Assembly (NCBI RefSeq): GCF_028747805.1
Contig: NZ_CP114887.1
Location: forward strand, 3,676,001 to 3,740,000
DNA from: Solibacillus daqui
GTDB lineage: Bacteria > Bacillota > Bacilli > Bacillales_A > Planococcaceae
Length of the DNA: 64,000 nucleotides
Reading direction: 5' to 3'
Shown: positions 26,399 through 36,742 of the stretch, in pieces
Layout: each line of letters begins with the position of its first letter
Numbering within the stretch: the stretch's first letter is position 1
Made by a program: the position numbers and the translations under genes
The notes under the pieces: generated by a model
Told to the model about the DNA's origin: nothing
What the model saw: the letters and a program-made list of their open reading frames with translations, nothing else
Database searches by the model: none

Positions 26399-29300
26399 AT
26401 ACGTTAAAGTAACGCGCATCTGGATGTGCAAACACAATCGCCGATACGCTTGCTTCTGGTTCCATCATAAAGCCTTCAGTTAATTGTACACCAATTTGCT
26501 CTGGTTTAAGGACAGCAAATAATTTTTCTTGGTCTTCTAAATTTGGACATGCTGGGTAGCCGAAACTAAAGCGTTGCCCTTGATATTTCGCTGCAAAACG
26601 GTCGCGCATAGTGAAGTCCGTTGCATCTGGGAAACCCCACTGGTCGCGGATTTCCTGATGAATTCGTTCCGCAAACCCTTCTGCAAGCTCCAACGCTGTC
26701 GCTTGCAAAGCATGACTTTCTAAAAATCGACCTGCTTTTTTTAGTTCATTCGCTTTACTACTTACACCTTTCCCCGCTGTAACAACCATTAGCGCAACAT
26801 AATCCATTTCTCCGCTAGCCACTGGTTTTAAATAATCAGCTAAGCATAAAAATGGGGCTGTTTGCTGACGCGGGAATGTGAAACGCTGAATTTCTGTTTT
26901 CGCATCCTCTGGGCTATAGATAACTACATCATCCCCATCTGATTGCGCTGGGTAAAACTGATACATGCCCGAAGCCTTTAATGCACCACTATTTAAATAC
27001 CCTTGCACTAAATCATTTAACAAGATTGCGCGGTCATCTTGTTCCGCTATTAGCTGCTCTAAATTCCCTTTTAAACCTAAATGATGCCCAATTAATGTAC
27101 GCAAATTCACATAAGGCTGCAAGTGTGCGACTGAATAATCACGTTTAATATGTGGCACTAAATCTTTCGGTGTAAATACTGGCGCATCTACTACCGTACG
27201 AACTGGCTTTTCAGCAACCGCTACTGCTGGACGTGTCGCGCGTTTCGCATCCGCCTCTAATCGCTGTTCACGAGCTGTTATTAATTCTGAAATTAACTCT
27301 TGTCGCTCATTTTCGTTCATTAAACGATTGGCCTGCTCTAGCCCCTGCATAGCATCTTTTGAATAAATCACCGGTCCATCATATTGCTCAGCAATTTTGG
27401 TTTCAGTAAAACGACGTGATAATGCAGCGCCACCTACTAATATCGGAACATCAATCCCTGCTTCTTTAAAATCTTGTGCGGTAATCACCATTTGCTGTGC
27501 CGATTTCACAAGTAAGCCTGATAACCCAACAAAGTCTGGCTTTTCTTTACGAATTGCCTCAATCAATTGAGCTGGTGTCACTTTTATTCCTAAGTCTACA
27601 ACACGGTAACCATTGTTACTTAAGATAATATCAACTAAGTTTTTGCCGATGTCATGCACATCACCTTTTACCGTTGCTAATACCATTGTCCCTTTACTCG
27701 CGCTCGTGTCACCTTTTTCCATAAACTGTTCTAGATGGGCTACAGCTGCTTTCATAACACCTGCACTTTGGAGTACTTCCGCAACGATTAATTGGTTGGC
27801 ATTAAACAAACGTCCAACTTCGGCCATTCCTGCCATTAGTGGTCCATTAATAATATCAAGAGGTGTATCAAATGTTTGACGTGCAGCATCTAAATCTTCA
27901 ATCAGCCCTTCTTTTGTACCTTCTAAAATGTAGTATGCGAGACGTTCTTCAACCGTTGTCGGTAATTCTTTCACGACCGCGTCTTTCTTTTTATCACGAT
28001 AAAAGTCGGTAAATACTGCTAATGTTTCATCGTTTGTATTGAAAATTAAATCGTTTGCTAATTTAATTTCCTCTTCTGGAATGGATGCATAACGCTCTAA
28101 TTTTTCTGTATTAACTATCGCATAATCTAAGCCTGCTTGTGTACAGTGATACAAATACACCGCATTTAACACTTCACGGCCAACTGGTGGTAAACCGAAT
28201 GATACATTACTTACACCAAGGACCGTTAAACAGCCCGGTAAGTTTTCTTTAATGAGACGAATGCCTTCGATTGTTTCTTCCGCAGCACCGATATACTGCT
28301 CATCCCCTGTACCAACCGGGAACATCAGTGGATCGAAAATAATATCCTCTGGTGACATGCCCCATTTTTCCATTAACAATTTATAAGAACGCTGTGCGAC
28401 TTCAAGTTTTTTCTCGCGTGTAACCGCCATCCCAATTTCATCGATTGTTCCAACAACAAGCGCTGCGCCATATTTTTTTACAAGCGGCATAACCGCATCA
28501 AAGCGTTCTTCACCGTCTTCTAAGTTAATGGAGTTAATAATTGCTTTCCCCTGTGAAAACTTCAGTGCCTCTTCCATTACCTTCTCGTCCGTTGAGTCAA
28601 TTACGAGCGGTACTTTTACTTTTTTCACAACTTCATGCATGAAGTTTTTCATATCCTCTACTTCATCGCGGTCTGGGTTGGCTAAACAAATATCAATAAC
28701 ATGCGCACCATTTTTCACTTGTGCACGGGCAATTTCAGCCGCTTCTTCAAATTTACCATCAATAATTAAGTTTTTAAATTTGCGTGAACCAATTACGTTT
28801 GTGCGTTCGCCGATAAATAATGGACGCATCGATTCATCGTATTGCAGTGGCTCAATGCCTGAAACGACATGACCATGTGTCGACTCTTGTGGCTTACGTG
28901 GTGCATAATTCGCTACCGCCTCTCGAATTGCGGCAATATGTGCCGGTGTTGTCCCACAGCAGCCCCCTACAATATTTAACCAGCCTTTTTCCGCAAAGCC
29001 TTGTAGCTTTTTCGATAAAGAATCTGGTGTTTCGTGGTAGCAGCCTTCTTCATCTGGAAGTCCAGCATTCGGATAACAGCTAATATAGCCATTTGAAAGC
29101 TCGGCTAATGAACGAATATGATCCGTCATAAATTCTGGACCTGTCGCACAGTTTAAGCCCACTGATAGCGGCTTAATATGTTCAATTGAAATATAAAATG
29201 CTTCAATAGATTGACCGGCCAATGTTGTTCCCATCGGCTCAATTGTTCCCGAAATCATAACCGGAAGCTCTTTCCCTAATTCGGTAAACGCACGATGAAT

Positions 29301-29828
29301 AGCAATTGTTCCAGCCTTTACGTTTAACATATCTTGTGATGTTTCAAGTAGTAATAAATCTGAACCTGCTTCAATTAGTGTTTTTGCTTGTACATAGAAG
29401 TTTTCTTCCAGTTCATCAAATGTAATACCGCCTGTTACTGATAGCGTTTTTGTTGTTGGTCCGATTGCACCTGCAACAAAACGCGGCCATTCCGGTGTCG
29501 AAAATTCACGCGCTGCCTCTAATGCAAGTTCCACGGCGCGTGTATTAATTTCAACGGCTTTGTGTCCTAAATCATATTCGTTTAGTACAAGCGGTGTACC
29601 ACCAAATGTATTCGTACAAATAATATCTGCCCCAGCTTCTAAATAAGCAAGGTGTACCTTTTTCAATACATCTGGACGTGTGATGACTAAGTTTTCGTTA
29701 CAGCCATCTAATTCCTCGCCACCGAAATCTTCATATGTTAAGTTTTCAGCCTGTAGCATCGTCCCCATGGCACCATCGATGATTATTATTCTATTTTGTA
29801 ATTGCTCATGAATTGGATGTTTAGACAT
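26397..29828 (-). CDS. metH: Cobalamin-dependent methionine synthase
   Basis: Transfers a methyl group from 5-methyltetrahydrofolate to homocysteine through cobalamin. The 1143-residue product shows all four modules in order: homocysteine domain (zinc cysteines in GLNCATG and GGCCGTTP), pterin-binding domain (about 350-620), cobalamin cap and Rossmann domain with GDVHDIGKNLV (about 750-760), and the AdoMet reactivation domain with RFSFGYPACPNLEDQ. ATG 29828 is preferred (AAAGGAG seven to eight bases upstream) over one ten codons earlier. It overlaps the yitJ stop by 8 bases, so the two are coupled and share the SAM riboswitch. Confidence 0.96.
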   Translation of the reverse strand: MSKHPIHEQLQNRIIIIDGAMGTMLQAENLTYEDFGGEELDGCNENLVITRPDVLKKVHLAYLEAGADIICTNTFGGTPLVLNEYDLGHKAVEINTRAVELALEAAREFSTPEWPRFVAGAIGPTTKTLSVTGGITFDELEENFYVQAKTLIEAGSDLLLLETSQDMLNVKAGTIAIHRAFTELGKELPVMISGTIEPMGTTLAGQSIEAFYISIEHIKPLSVGLNCATGPEFMTDHIRSLAELSNGYISCYPNAGLPDEEGCYHETPDSLSKKLQGFAEKGWLNIVGGCCGTTPAHIAAIREAVANYAPRKPQESTHGHVVSGIEPLQYDESMRPLFIGERTNVIGSRKFKNLIIDGKFEEAAEIARAQVKNGAHVIDICLANPDRDEVEDMKNFMHEVVKKVKVPLVIDSTDEKVMEEALKFSQGKAIINSINLEDGEERFDAVMPLVKKYGAALVVGTIDEIGMAVTREKKLEVAQRSYKLLMEKWGMSPEDIIFDPLMFPVGTGDEQYIGAAEETIEGIRLIKENLPGCLTVLGVSNVSFGLPPVGREVLNAVYLYHCTQAGLDYAIVNTEKLERYASIPEEEIKLANDLIFNTNDETLAVFTDFYRDKKKDAVVKELPTTVEERLAYYILEGTKEGLIEDLDAARQTFDTPLDIINGPLMAGMAEVGRLFNANQLIVAEVLQSAGVMKAAVAHLEQFMEKGDTSASKGTMVLATVKGDVHDIGKNLVDIILSNNGYRVVDLGIKVTPAQLIEAIRKEKPDFVGLSGLLVKSAQQMVITAQDFKEAGIDVPILVGGAALSRRFTETKIAEQYDGPVIYSKDAMQGLEQANRLMNENERQELISELITAREQRLEADAKRATRPAVAVAEKPVRTVVDAPVFTPKDLVPHIKRDYSVAHLQPYVNLRTLIGHHLGLKGNLEQLIAEQDDRAILLNDLVQGYLNSGALKASGMYQFYPAQSDGDDVVIYSPEDAKTEIQRFTFPRQQTAPFLCLADYLKPVASGEMDYVALMVVTAGKGVSSKANELKKAGRFLESHALQATALELAEGFAERIHQEIRDQWGFPDATDFTMRDRFAAKYQGQRFSFGYPACPNLEDQEKLFAVLKPEQIGVQLTEGFMMEPEASVSAIVFAHPDARYFNV

Positions 29829-31665
29829 GTGATTTTTCTCCTTTATGTTTCGCGTCATACTGTTTTACATGCTCCATTAACTCCAACGTCATATCATAAC
29901 GTAAAAACGGAGTAATTAAATAAATCCCATTGAAATACTGACACGCTGTTTCAAGTAGCTCTTTTGCAATTGCTAGGCCCTCTTTTGTTGCTGATTCTTT
30001 ATCGTTACCACATGCCGCCATACGTGCTAATACTTCGTCAGACAGCTTAATACCCGGTACTTCATGATGTAAAAATTCGGCACTTCGGGATGATGTCAGG
30101 GGCATAATCCCAATATAAATCGGCGTTTCTAAATGCTTTGTTGCCTCATAGATTTCGATAATTTTTTCTTTTGTATAGACCGGCTGCGAAATGAAATAAT
30201 CTGCACCATGCTCAATTTTTTTCTCTAAGCGCTGAACTGCACGGTCTAACACACGAACATTTGGATTAAATGCCGCTGCTACAGAAAAATTCGCTTGTTT
30301 TCGTAAAGATTTCCCGGTAAATGATCCACCTTCATTTAGTTGCTTAATCAGTGAAATGAGCTCCATTGACGACACATCGTACACACTTGTTGCCCCTGGG
30401 AAATCCCCTACCTTTGTTGGGTCACCTGTTACAACTAAAATGTCATGTAACTCTAACGCATCGAGTCCCATTAAATGTGACTGGAGACCAATTAAGTTAC
30501 GGTCACGACATGTTAAATGTGGTAATGAACGGACACCGTGTTCCTTTAAAATCGCTGCCATCGCAATATTACTAATTCGTGGTGATGCGAGCGAATTATC
30601 GGCCATCATTACAACATCTGCGCCTGCCTCCGATAGCTTTTTTGCACCTTCAACAAAGCCTTCGATTTCTAAATGACGTGGCGTGTCTAACTCTACAATT
30701 ACTGAACGCTCTCGCTTTGCTTTTTCATGTAGTGGTTCATGCTTGCGAGGCTCTGCTACACGGACAAATTCTGTACGCCCCTTTGTTTCGGCCTTTTCTT
30801 CAATCGGACTTAAATTCGCTAAACGTTTTTTCGCAGCCGCAATATGCTTTGGTGTTGTTCCACAGCAACCGCCAATTAAACGCACACCTTGATTCACTAA
30901 TTCTTCAGCGGCACGCGCAAAATAATCCGTTTCCGATTCATAGACAACACGCCCATCTTCTACATCTAAAAGTGAAGCATTCGGATAAGCGGATAAATAA
31001 GCATTCTTTGGTAGGCTTACTTGCTCAAATGCTTGAATTGTATGGAATGGACCAAGACGACAGTTGCTTCCAACAATATCTGCACCTAATCTTTCTAAAT
31101 CATGTAGCGCCTCATTGAATGACATACCATTCTGCAATACGCCCGCTTCTTGCATTGTTACTTGCGCAATAATCGGAAGGTCTGTTAGCTCGCGCAATGC
31201 ATGTACACAAAGCGATAATTCTTCAAAGTCATAATACGTTTCTAGTAAAAAGCCATCTGGTTCACCAGCTAATAGCACCTCAGCCTGTTCTTTAAATGTT
31301 GTTAAAATTTCTTCCAAGGTAGCATCGCTTTTACGAATCCCTCGAATTCCACCAATTGTTGCAAGCACATACTGTCCTCCTGGTGCTGCCGCGCGCTTGG
31401 CAATTGCTAGTGCAGCTTCATTAAATTCTTTAACACGCCCATCATAGCCGTAACGTGCTAGTTTAATAGCATTGGCACCATACGTATTTGTTTGAATAAT
31501 GTCTGCGCCAGCCGCGATATATTCACTATGAATTTTTTCAATAATTTCAGGACGTGCAATATTCATTTCCTCATGACAATAATCTAATCCATATGAATAT
31601 AATAATGTGCCAATCGCACCGTCTGCTGTTAGCACCTTTATTTTTAAATCTTCAAGTAAACCCAT
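29821..31665 (-). CDS. yitJ: Bifunctional homocysteine S-methyltransferase / methylenetetrahydrofolate reductase
   Basis: A 614-residue fusion matching B. subtilis YitJ (612). Residues 1-290 form a homocysteine methyltransferase domain (GAIGTLLYSYG, VGSNCRLGP, GGCCGTTPKHI zinc cysteines), and residues about 315-600 a MetF-like reductase domain (LPHLTCRDRNL, ILVVTGDPTKVGDFPGA, FISQPVYTKEKI). It supplies 5-methyltetrahydrofolate to the MetH encoded next. ATG 31665 is chosen because GGAG lies nine bases upstream; a GTG seven codons earlier has no site. Controlled by the SAM riboswitch upstream. Confidence 0.95.
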   Translation of the reverse strand: MGLLEDLKIKVLTADGAIGTLLYSYGLDYCHEEMNIARPEIIEKIHSEYIAAGADIIQTNTYGANAIKLARYGYDGRVKEFNEAALAIAKRAAAPGGQYVLATIGGIRGIRKSDATLEEILTTFKEQAEVLLAGEPDGFLLETYYDFEELSLCVHALRELTDLPIIAQVTMQEAGVLQNGMSFNEALHDLERLGADIVGSNCRLGPFHTIQAFEQVSLPKNAYLSAYPNASLLDVEDGRVVYESETDYFARAAEELVNQGVRLIGGCCGTTPKHIAAAKKRLANLSPIEEKAETKGRTEFVRVAEPRKHEPLHEKAKRERSVIVELDTPRHLEIEGFVEGAKKLSEAGADVVMMADNSLASPRISNIAMAAILKEHGVRSLPHLTCRDRNLIGLQSHLMGLDALELHDILVVTGDPTKVGDFPGATSVYDVSSMELISLIKQLNEGGSFTGKSLRKQANFSVAAAFNPNVRVLDRAVQRLEKKIEHGADYFISQPVYTKEKIIEIYEATKHLETPIYIGIMPLTSSRSAEFLHHEVPGIKLSDEVLARMAACGNDKESATKEGLAIAKELLETACQYFNGIYLITPFLRYDMTLELMEHVKQYDAKHKGEKSHV

Positions 31666-31710
31666 TGCTTTCACTCCATTATTCACAGTATTTTCAGTAT
31701 TTTAGTGATA

Positions 31711-31747
31711 CAAAAAAGCCTTCTTTTTTAAATAAAAAAGAAGGCTT
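31711..31747 (-). terminator. SAM-controlled terminator of yitJ-metH
   Basis: Fifteen-bp stem AAGCCTTCTTTTTTA / TAAAAAAGAAGGCTT followed by a T run on the minus strand, between the S-box aptamer and yitJ. Confidence 0.92.
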
Positions 31748-31770
31748 CAATCATGACGAACTTAGTTCCC

Positions 31771-31869
31771 TTCTCATCTTCTGGCATTTGCCATCTGGAT
31801 TTAGCACCTGACTTTTGTTGGTTGCTGAAGCTTCATCGGGCCAGTTCCCTCTACTTCTCTTGATAAGAA
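31771..31869 (-). promoter_or_regulatory. SAM-I (S-box) riboswitch
   Basis: Read on the minus strand it has the S-box landmarks: P1 TTCTTATC / GATGAGAA, then AAGAGAAGTAGAGGGAACTG, GGCCCGATGAAGC, TTCAGCAACC and AGGTGCTAAATCCAG. It turns yitJ-metH off when S-adenosylmethionine is abundant. Confidence 0.97.
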
Positions 31870-31898
31870 TTTTATGAATTTTTCAGATAATTAAGTGA

Positions 31899-31927
31899 AT
31901 CATACCGTTATCACACACGAACGTCAA
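31899..31927 (-). promoter_or_regulatory. Sigma-A promoter of yitJ-metH
   Basis: TTGACG (31922-31927), 17-bp spacer, TATGAT (31899-31904), just upstream of the S-box. Confidence 0.8.
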
Positions 31928-31992
31928 CCCTTTATGCAAATAAAGTATAACTTCCTACATTGCAAACGTTTTCTTTGTAAAGAATCGGGTTT

Positions 31993-32021
31993 ATAATCAC
32001 TTTTTAATAGGCTGTGATTAT
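31993..32021 (-). terminator. Weak hairpin after hemY
   Basis: Eight-bp stem ATAATCAC / GTGATTAT adjoining the hemY stop; no T run on the minus strand. Confidence 0.3.
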
Positions 32022-33407
32022 TTATACAATCTGCGCACTAATTTGTTCGGCTGTTTTTTTACCGTTTTGGATACATGCGCCAATGCCCACACCAAAATAC
32101 GAGCATCCTGCTAGTAACACATTTGGATAACGAAGCGCTAATTCTTTTACAACAACACTGAGTGCTTCGTTATGCGCTAAATCATAACGTGGCATTTTGT
32201 CGATCCATTTTGTCACATTCACAACTGTCGGCTCGGCTTCAATACCAAGACTTAGCTTAATGTCCTCTAGCGCAACTTGTGTCAGCTCTTCATCTGTCAT
32301 CACCGCTAATTCTTCGTAGCGCGGGTTAATGTTCTTATAAAAGAGACGAACAAGTAAATTTCCTTGTGCCGATGTGTGCTTCCATTTACGACTTGTCCAT
32401 GTTGAAGCATTACATATTAAATCGGAATGATGCGAAACGATAAAACCGGTGCCATCTGCCGGGAGTACGCTATCTGCAACATCAAAGCCTACATACATCG
32501 TTAGTGCAGAAGCATTCGTGAATTTTTCAAGTTGTTGGTTAATCACAGCGTCTTGTAAAACCGCTCGAACCGTTTCATTTGGCGTTGCTAGAACAACGAA
32601 ATCAGCTACAATTGTTTCGTTAGCTAGCACTACATCATATTGTTCACCGCGCTTATGGATTGCTTGAATTGCTGTGTTTTTCTTGAATTCTACTTCTGTC
32701 AGTGTTTGCTCTAAACGATCAATTATTGCCGATAAGCCTGATTTAAAAGAAATAAATTTTTTATTTGCAGCTTTGTCAAATTGCTCTTTATTTGCTTCAA
32801 AGCCTTTAATAATCGAACCATATTTGTTTTTGTAATCGACTAAGTATGGCAATGTTGAATTCAAGCTAAGTTGATATAAGTCTCCCGAATAAACACCAGC
32901 TAATACAGGGGCAATTTGATTGTGCACTATTTCTTCACCTAAAAAGTACTCTAAAAATTCACCTATTGAGCTTTCTTTTGTGAAATTGGTATTCGGCAAC
33001 TGTAAATCCTCAAGCGACCGTTGCTTTCCTTCTTCTGAAATGAGCGTACTTGCCATTAATGACTCCACACTCATGGGAATGCCAAATGTCGAACCGGCAG
33101 GAATCGCGTGTAGCTCGTTATTCGTATGAATGTATGAAATTCCGGTTTCGTTGTACACAAGTTCATGTTCAAAATCAAGTTCTTGAACAAGTTCTAATAC
33201 TCCAGGGTGACGTGCCACAATAGAATCAGCCCCCGTTTCCATAATGAAGCCACCTTTGTGCTCCGAATGTATTTTCCCACCTAAATACGGATTTTTTTCA
33301 ACTAATACTAAACGCGCTCTTACATTATTTTCAGCAAGCTGTTTTTTCAAATAATGCAACGTCGTTAAGCCTGTGATTCCGCCACCTACCACTACTACTG
33401 TTTTCAT
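32022..33407 (-). CDS. hemY: Coproporphyrinogen III / protoporphyrinogen oxidase
   Basis: An FAD enzyme of haem synthesis; in Firmicutes this family (HemY, also named CgoX) oxidises coproporphyrinogen III to coproporphyrin III. The 461-residue product begins MKTVVVVGGGITGLTTLHYL with the dinucleotide-binding GxGxxG, then GKIHSEHKGGFIMETGADS, and ends with LLAGCSYFGVGIGACIQNGK, the C-terminal FAD motif. ATG 33407 is chosen since AGGAG lies nine bases away; the ATG two codons earlier is too close. It stands alone, not with hemE-hemH as in B. subtilis. Confidence 0.92.
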   Translation of the reverse strand: MKTVVVVGGGITGLTTLHYLKKQLAENNVRARLVLVEKNPYLGGKIHSEHKGGFIMETGADSIVARHPGVLELVQELDFEHELVYNETGISYIHTNNELHAIPAGSTFGIPMSVESLMASTLISEEGKQRSLEDLQLPNTNFTKESSIGEFLEYFLGEEIVHNQIAPVLAGVYSGDLYQLSLNSTLPYLVDYKNKYGSIIKGFEANKEQFDKAANKKFISFKSGLSAIIDRLEQTLTEVEFKKNTAIQAIHKRGEQYDVVLANETIVADFVVLATPNETVRAVLQDAVINQQLEKFTNASALTMYVGFDVADSVLPADGTGFIVSHHSDLICNASTWTSRKWKHTSAQGNLLVRLFYKNINPRYEELAVMTDEELTQVALEDIKLSLGIEAEPTVVNVTKWIDKMPRYDLAHNEALSVVVKELALRYPNVLLAGCSYFGVGIGACIQNGKKTAEQISAQIV

Positions 33408-33514
33408 ATTCATTCTCTCCTATTAATTCGCGCTCTTGTTCTTATTTAAGTATAAGCTCTTTTAGTGAAAAATTGGACTGACGGATATTACAAATTTGTA
33501 TATAAATCAATAAA

Positions 33515-33549
33515 AAAAACGCATATTAAAGAGTTGCTTTAACATGCGC
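33515..33549 (-). terminator. Terminator of hemAT
   Basis: Eleven-bp stem CGCATATTAAA / TTTAACATGCG followed by TTTTTTTTATTG on the minus strand. Confidence 0.8.
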
Positions 33550-33555
33550 TAATTT

Positions 33556-34851
33556 TTACTTTTCTAATGATTGCGAGACATTTGCTAACGCATCCGCTGC
33601 GTAAGTTACTTCATCAAAGGCACTACCTAGTTCTAAAATAACATCACCAATTTTTTTTACTTCATGTTCTACTAAATTATTTTGCGTTTTTGTCGCATCC
33701 ATTGATTCCACAATTGCATTAAATTGTATTTCTGTATTGTGCATACTTTCTTCACCAACAATTACCGCTAACTTAATTTCTTCCAGAGATTTTTGAAGCT
33801 TAGTTGTACGAATATTTGTATTTTGTAATAATGCTTCTACATTAATTGCCGATTCTTTTGTTTGCTCTGAAAGCTTACGCACCTCTCCAGATACTACACC
33901 AAAGCCTTTACCCGCTTCTCCAGCACGCGCCGCTTCAATCGCCGCATTTAATGCAAGTAAATTAGTTTGGTTTGCTATATTTGTAACGATGCCCATTGTG
34001 GATTCCATTTCTTTTGAAATTTCCGTTAGCTTGTCCATTTCCTCCGAAATCATCGCCACTGAATGTTGAATCGCATTCATACTTACCGCTTGCTGTTGGA
34101 TTTGAACTTTCCCTTGATGCGCTTGCTCCGTTGTCTTTTCTGAATAATCGATGGCTTTTTTCACATAATCAACCATCACTTCTGATTGTTCAGTCAACAG
34201 TTGGAAAGAAGCATTTGTTTGTTCTGAAATAGCTGCCAAGTTAGCTGATGACCCTATGATAGCATTGCTAACTTGACGTTTCTCTTGCTCTAATTTTTCC
34301 TTAATCGCTTCAATAACATACTCAAATTCCTCAAGAACAACTTGTTGCTCAAAGTTTAACATTTTTGAAATAGCTGTAATCGTATGATAGGATTGGCTCT
34401 CCTGCTTGATATTCAGCTGTACTAAACGAATAAAATCAGTGAGTATACTTTGGAACGCACCGATATACCATTTCGTTTTTAGACCAATATGAACATGCAC
34501 TCGTGCAATTTTTTTTCGCTTTTCCAAATATTCCGAGTCGATGACACCACTAAACATTTCACATATATGACGCTGTAACGTTACTTTCAAGCGGTCAACT
34601 GAGCTATGGTCATTAATAATATCTACCAAACTCTGTTCCATTCCTAAATTTGTGTAAAACGTATCCACAATTTGATCGATATTTTCATCTACATGCGGTT
34701 TAAATACTTTTAAATATTTTAAATCCTCTTCAGTTAAATTTAACATTTGTAGTTGCTTTTTTACATCTGTATTCCCTTTAACTTCTAACTTTACAGTTAC
34801 TTTCTTCAAATCCACTGCTTGTACTTCGTGATTTTTTTTATAAAAAAACAT
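33556..34851 (-). CDS. hemAT: Haem-based aerotaxis transducer HemAT
   Basis: A 431-residue soluble chemoreceptor (B. subtilis HemAT, 432). Residues about 20-170 are a sensor globin with [19 protein letters not shown], the proximal histidine in ARVHVHIGL and KWYIGAFQ; residues about 200-425 are a methyl-accepting domain with the signalling tip [20 protein letters not shown] and [12 protein letters not shown]. It binds oxygen and signals to CheA. ATG 34851 is selected (GGCGAGGT upstream); the longer frame adds a non-globin stretch. Confidence 0.94.
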   Translation of the reverse strand: MFFYKKNHEVQAVDLKKVTVKLEVKGNTDVKKQLQMLNLTEEDLKYLKVFKPHVDENIDQIVDTFYTNLGMEQSLVDIINDHSSVDRLKVTLQRHICEMFSGVIDSEYLEKRKKIARVHVHIGLKTKWYIGAFQSILTDFIRLVQLNIKQESQSYHTITAISKMLNFEQQVVLEEFEYVIEAIKEKLEQEKRQVSNAIIGSSANLAAISEQTNASFQLLTEQSEVMVDYVKKAIDYSEKTTEQAHQGKVQIQQQAVSMNAIQHSVAMISEEMDKLTEISKEMESTMGIVTNIANQTNLLALNAAIEAARAGEAGKGFGVVSGEVRKLSEQTKESAINVEALLQNTNIRTTKLQKSLEEIKLAVIVGEESMHNTEIQFNAIVESMDATKTQNNLVEHEVKKIGDVILELGSAFDEVTYAADALANVSQSLEK

Positions 34852-35234
34852 CCGTGACCTCGCCTTTTCCTTTTTGTAACAAAGGGTTATTTGAACACTA
34901 ATTAAAACAATATTTAACACCTTTACGCTTTCATCTAGAATGCTTTTATGTCATTAACTAAACCCTATAAAATTTTTCTCTATACAATCACTCTATTATA
35001 ATTAAGCGTTAGAATCTTTAAAATACTAACTCTTCTTTTATCTAGTAATCTATGCTTTCGCACTAGATTTTTAACATAAGACTAGTTATTTCTGATTATT
35101 ATAATGAAAGTATTTCACGGAATTCTTTCAAAATTTTAAACCGAAAGCCTCACAGAATTAAGTTCATATTTGGGTTTCATCACCCACTAATAGAAGGATA
35201 TATGCTAATGCATGTTAAAATATGTATAATTTAA
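34852..35234. other. A/T-rich intergenic region
   Basis: Promoter region of hemAT. No gene, no strong hairpin; several A/T-rich -10-like boxes but no confident promoter pair. Confidence 0.4.
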
Positions 35235-35280
35235 TTTAAAAAAAAGTAAAAAGCCCATCACAAAACCATGTGACAAGCCT
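35235..35280 (-). terminator. Terminator of the 161-aa gene
   Basis: Twelve-pair stem with several G-U pairs (arms 35251-35262 and 35269-35280) followed by TTTTTACTTTTTTTT on the minus strand. Confidence 0.75.
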
Positions 35281-35294
35281 CTCATCAAACTATT

Positions 35295-35780
35295 CTATTG
35301 AAGAATTTTTGCTAATGTAATCATTTCTGCCTCGATAGCAGCAGAACGTTTTTCAAAATAGTGAATACGTTCTTCACTCCGATTATTTAAATGTTGTTCT
35401 GGATCTAACATATTAATTGCATCACTTACAAATAATTTTAACGTACGGATACCTGATTCAATCTTGCGGACCTCTTTCCCATAAACGATTGCCGTATTAT
35501 CTGTCGTATTACCCTTTTTTATCTGAAAAATATTTGTATTAATTAATTCATCAATTTTATTGTAACGATTCATTTGTCTATCATTCATAATTTGAATTTT
35601 TTGGTTGTACTTAATAACATCTTTACTTTCTAATCCTACTTGTCCATATCCTTTTAAGTATTCAACAATCGTACATAATGTTGTTAAATTTTCTCGTTGC
35701 TCCGCTAACACTTGATTTAGACTTCGAATAGTACCCTCATCTTGACTAGAAATGGCTTGTTGAATTGAAAACATAAACAT
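35295..35780 (-). CDS. Hypothetical helical protein, 161 aa
   Basis: Unrecognised. The sequence is mostly charged and predicted helical, without membrane segments or cysteine clusters (one Cys). Segments such as QVLAEQRENLTTLCTIVEYL and SGIRTLKLFVSDAINMLDPE suggest a helical bundle. GGGAGGGGG lies before ATG 35780 and a terminator follows, so it is a real single-gene unit. Its place between hemAT and the Sel1 protein gives no firm hint. Confidence 0.6.
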   Translation of the reverse strand: MFMFSIQQAISSQDEGTIRSLNQVLAEQRENLTTLCTIVEYLKGYGQVGLESKDVIKYNQKIQIMNDRQMNRYNKIDELINTNIFQIKKGNTTDNTAIVYGKEVRKIESGIRTLKLFVSDAINMLDPEQHLNNRSEERIHYFEKRSAAIEAEMITLAKILQ

Positions 35781-35911
35781 AAAAATCCCCCTCCCAGACT
35801 ACTTTCTTCCACTTATATAGTACCTAGATTTTTTCCATATTAAACCTAAAATTCATCACTTTTATTCTGTTTAGCGGAAACGGTCTCATTTATGACTATA
35901 TTGATATAATT

Positions 35912-36742
35912 TCACTTTCTTTCACGTTGAAGCTGCGTTAATTTTTGCTGCCATTTGTGAAGTTGTTCATCATTTGTACGTTCGAAAAAATCGACTAATT
36001 TTTTTGTCGCCTCTAAGTCCCCAGCAAAACTGGCCTGTTTATAATAATGAATTGCTTTTGTAGCCATGCCCCATTCAAGCTCATATATATAACCTAGGTT
36101 GAATAACGCATCGATATGAAGCTGATTGGCTGCTTGTTCAAAATATTGAATCGCTCGTGGTAAAATTGGTTGCTGCCCAAGCTCGCCTTCGAAATAGATC
36201 ATCCCCATCCGGTACAAACCTTCTACATCACCACCATTAGCCGATAACCCATAATAATGAATCGCCATTTGTTCATCTACCTCTGTCCCTATGCCTTGCT
36301 CATACATCATCCCCAGTGTAAACATCGCCTCTACAACACCGTGTTCGGCTGCCTTTACAAACCACTGTAAAGCGATTTGTTCATTGATCACTGTTCCTTC
36401 ACCGTTCAAATACATATCAGCTAAATTGTTCATCGCATCTGGATGCCCTAGCTGTGCTGCCCTTTCATACATCGCAAATGCATGTTCTTCATCTTCCATT
36501 TCAAAATAAACATTACCTAGCTCATACATCGCCTCAACATGACCAAGTGCCACAGCTTTTTGTAACCATAAGCTTGCATGTTCAAAATGTTGGTGCGCTT
36601 TGTATAATAACGCAATAGCAACAACGGATTGTAAGGCACCTTCTTTTGACAGTTCATAGTGCTCCAACCAATACTCTTTATCTAAATTCTGTTGGGAAAG
36701 CCACTCATTAAACTGCTGCTCTGTTTGCATAACATCACCCAT
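35912..36742 (-). CDS. Sel1-repeat (TPR-like) protein
   Basis: A 276-residue soluble protein with about five Sel1-like repeats between residues 55 and 255, seen as repeated AxxxLGxxY patterns (AMYELGNVYFE, AMNNLADMYLNGEG, AMFTLGMMYEQGIG, GLYRMGMIYFEGE, ALFNLGYIYELEWG). Such repeats mediate protein-protein contact. Its start overlaps the end of the LysR gene by 8 bases, so the two are co-transcribed. ATG 36730 is an alternative start four codons downstream with GGGTGAT before it. Confidence 0.82.
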   Translation of the reverse strand: MGDVMQTEQQFNEWLSQQNLDKEYWLEHYELSKEGALQSVVAIALLYKAHQHFEHASLWLQKAVALGHVEAMYELGNVYFEMEDEEHAFAMYERAAQLGHPDAMNNLADMYLNGEGTVINEQIALQWFVKAAEHGVVEAMFTLGMMYEQGIGTEVDEQMAIHYYGLSANGGDVEGLYRMGMIYFEGELGQQPILPRAIQYFEQAANQLHIDALFNLGYIYELEWGMATKAIHYYKQASFAGDLEATKKLVDFFERTNDEQLHKWQQKLTQLQRERK

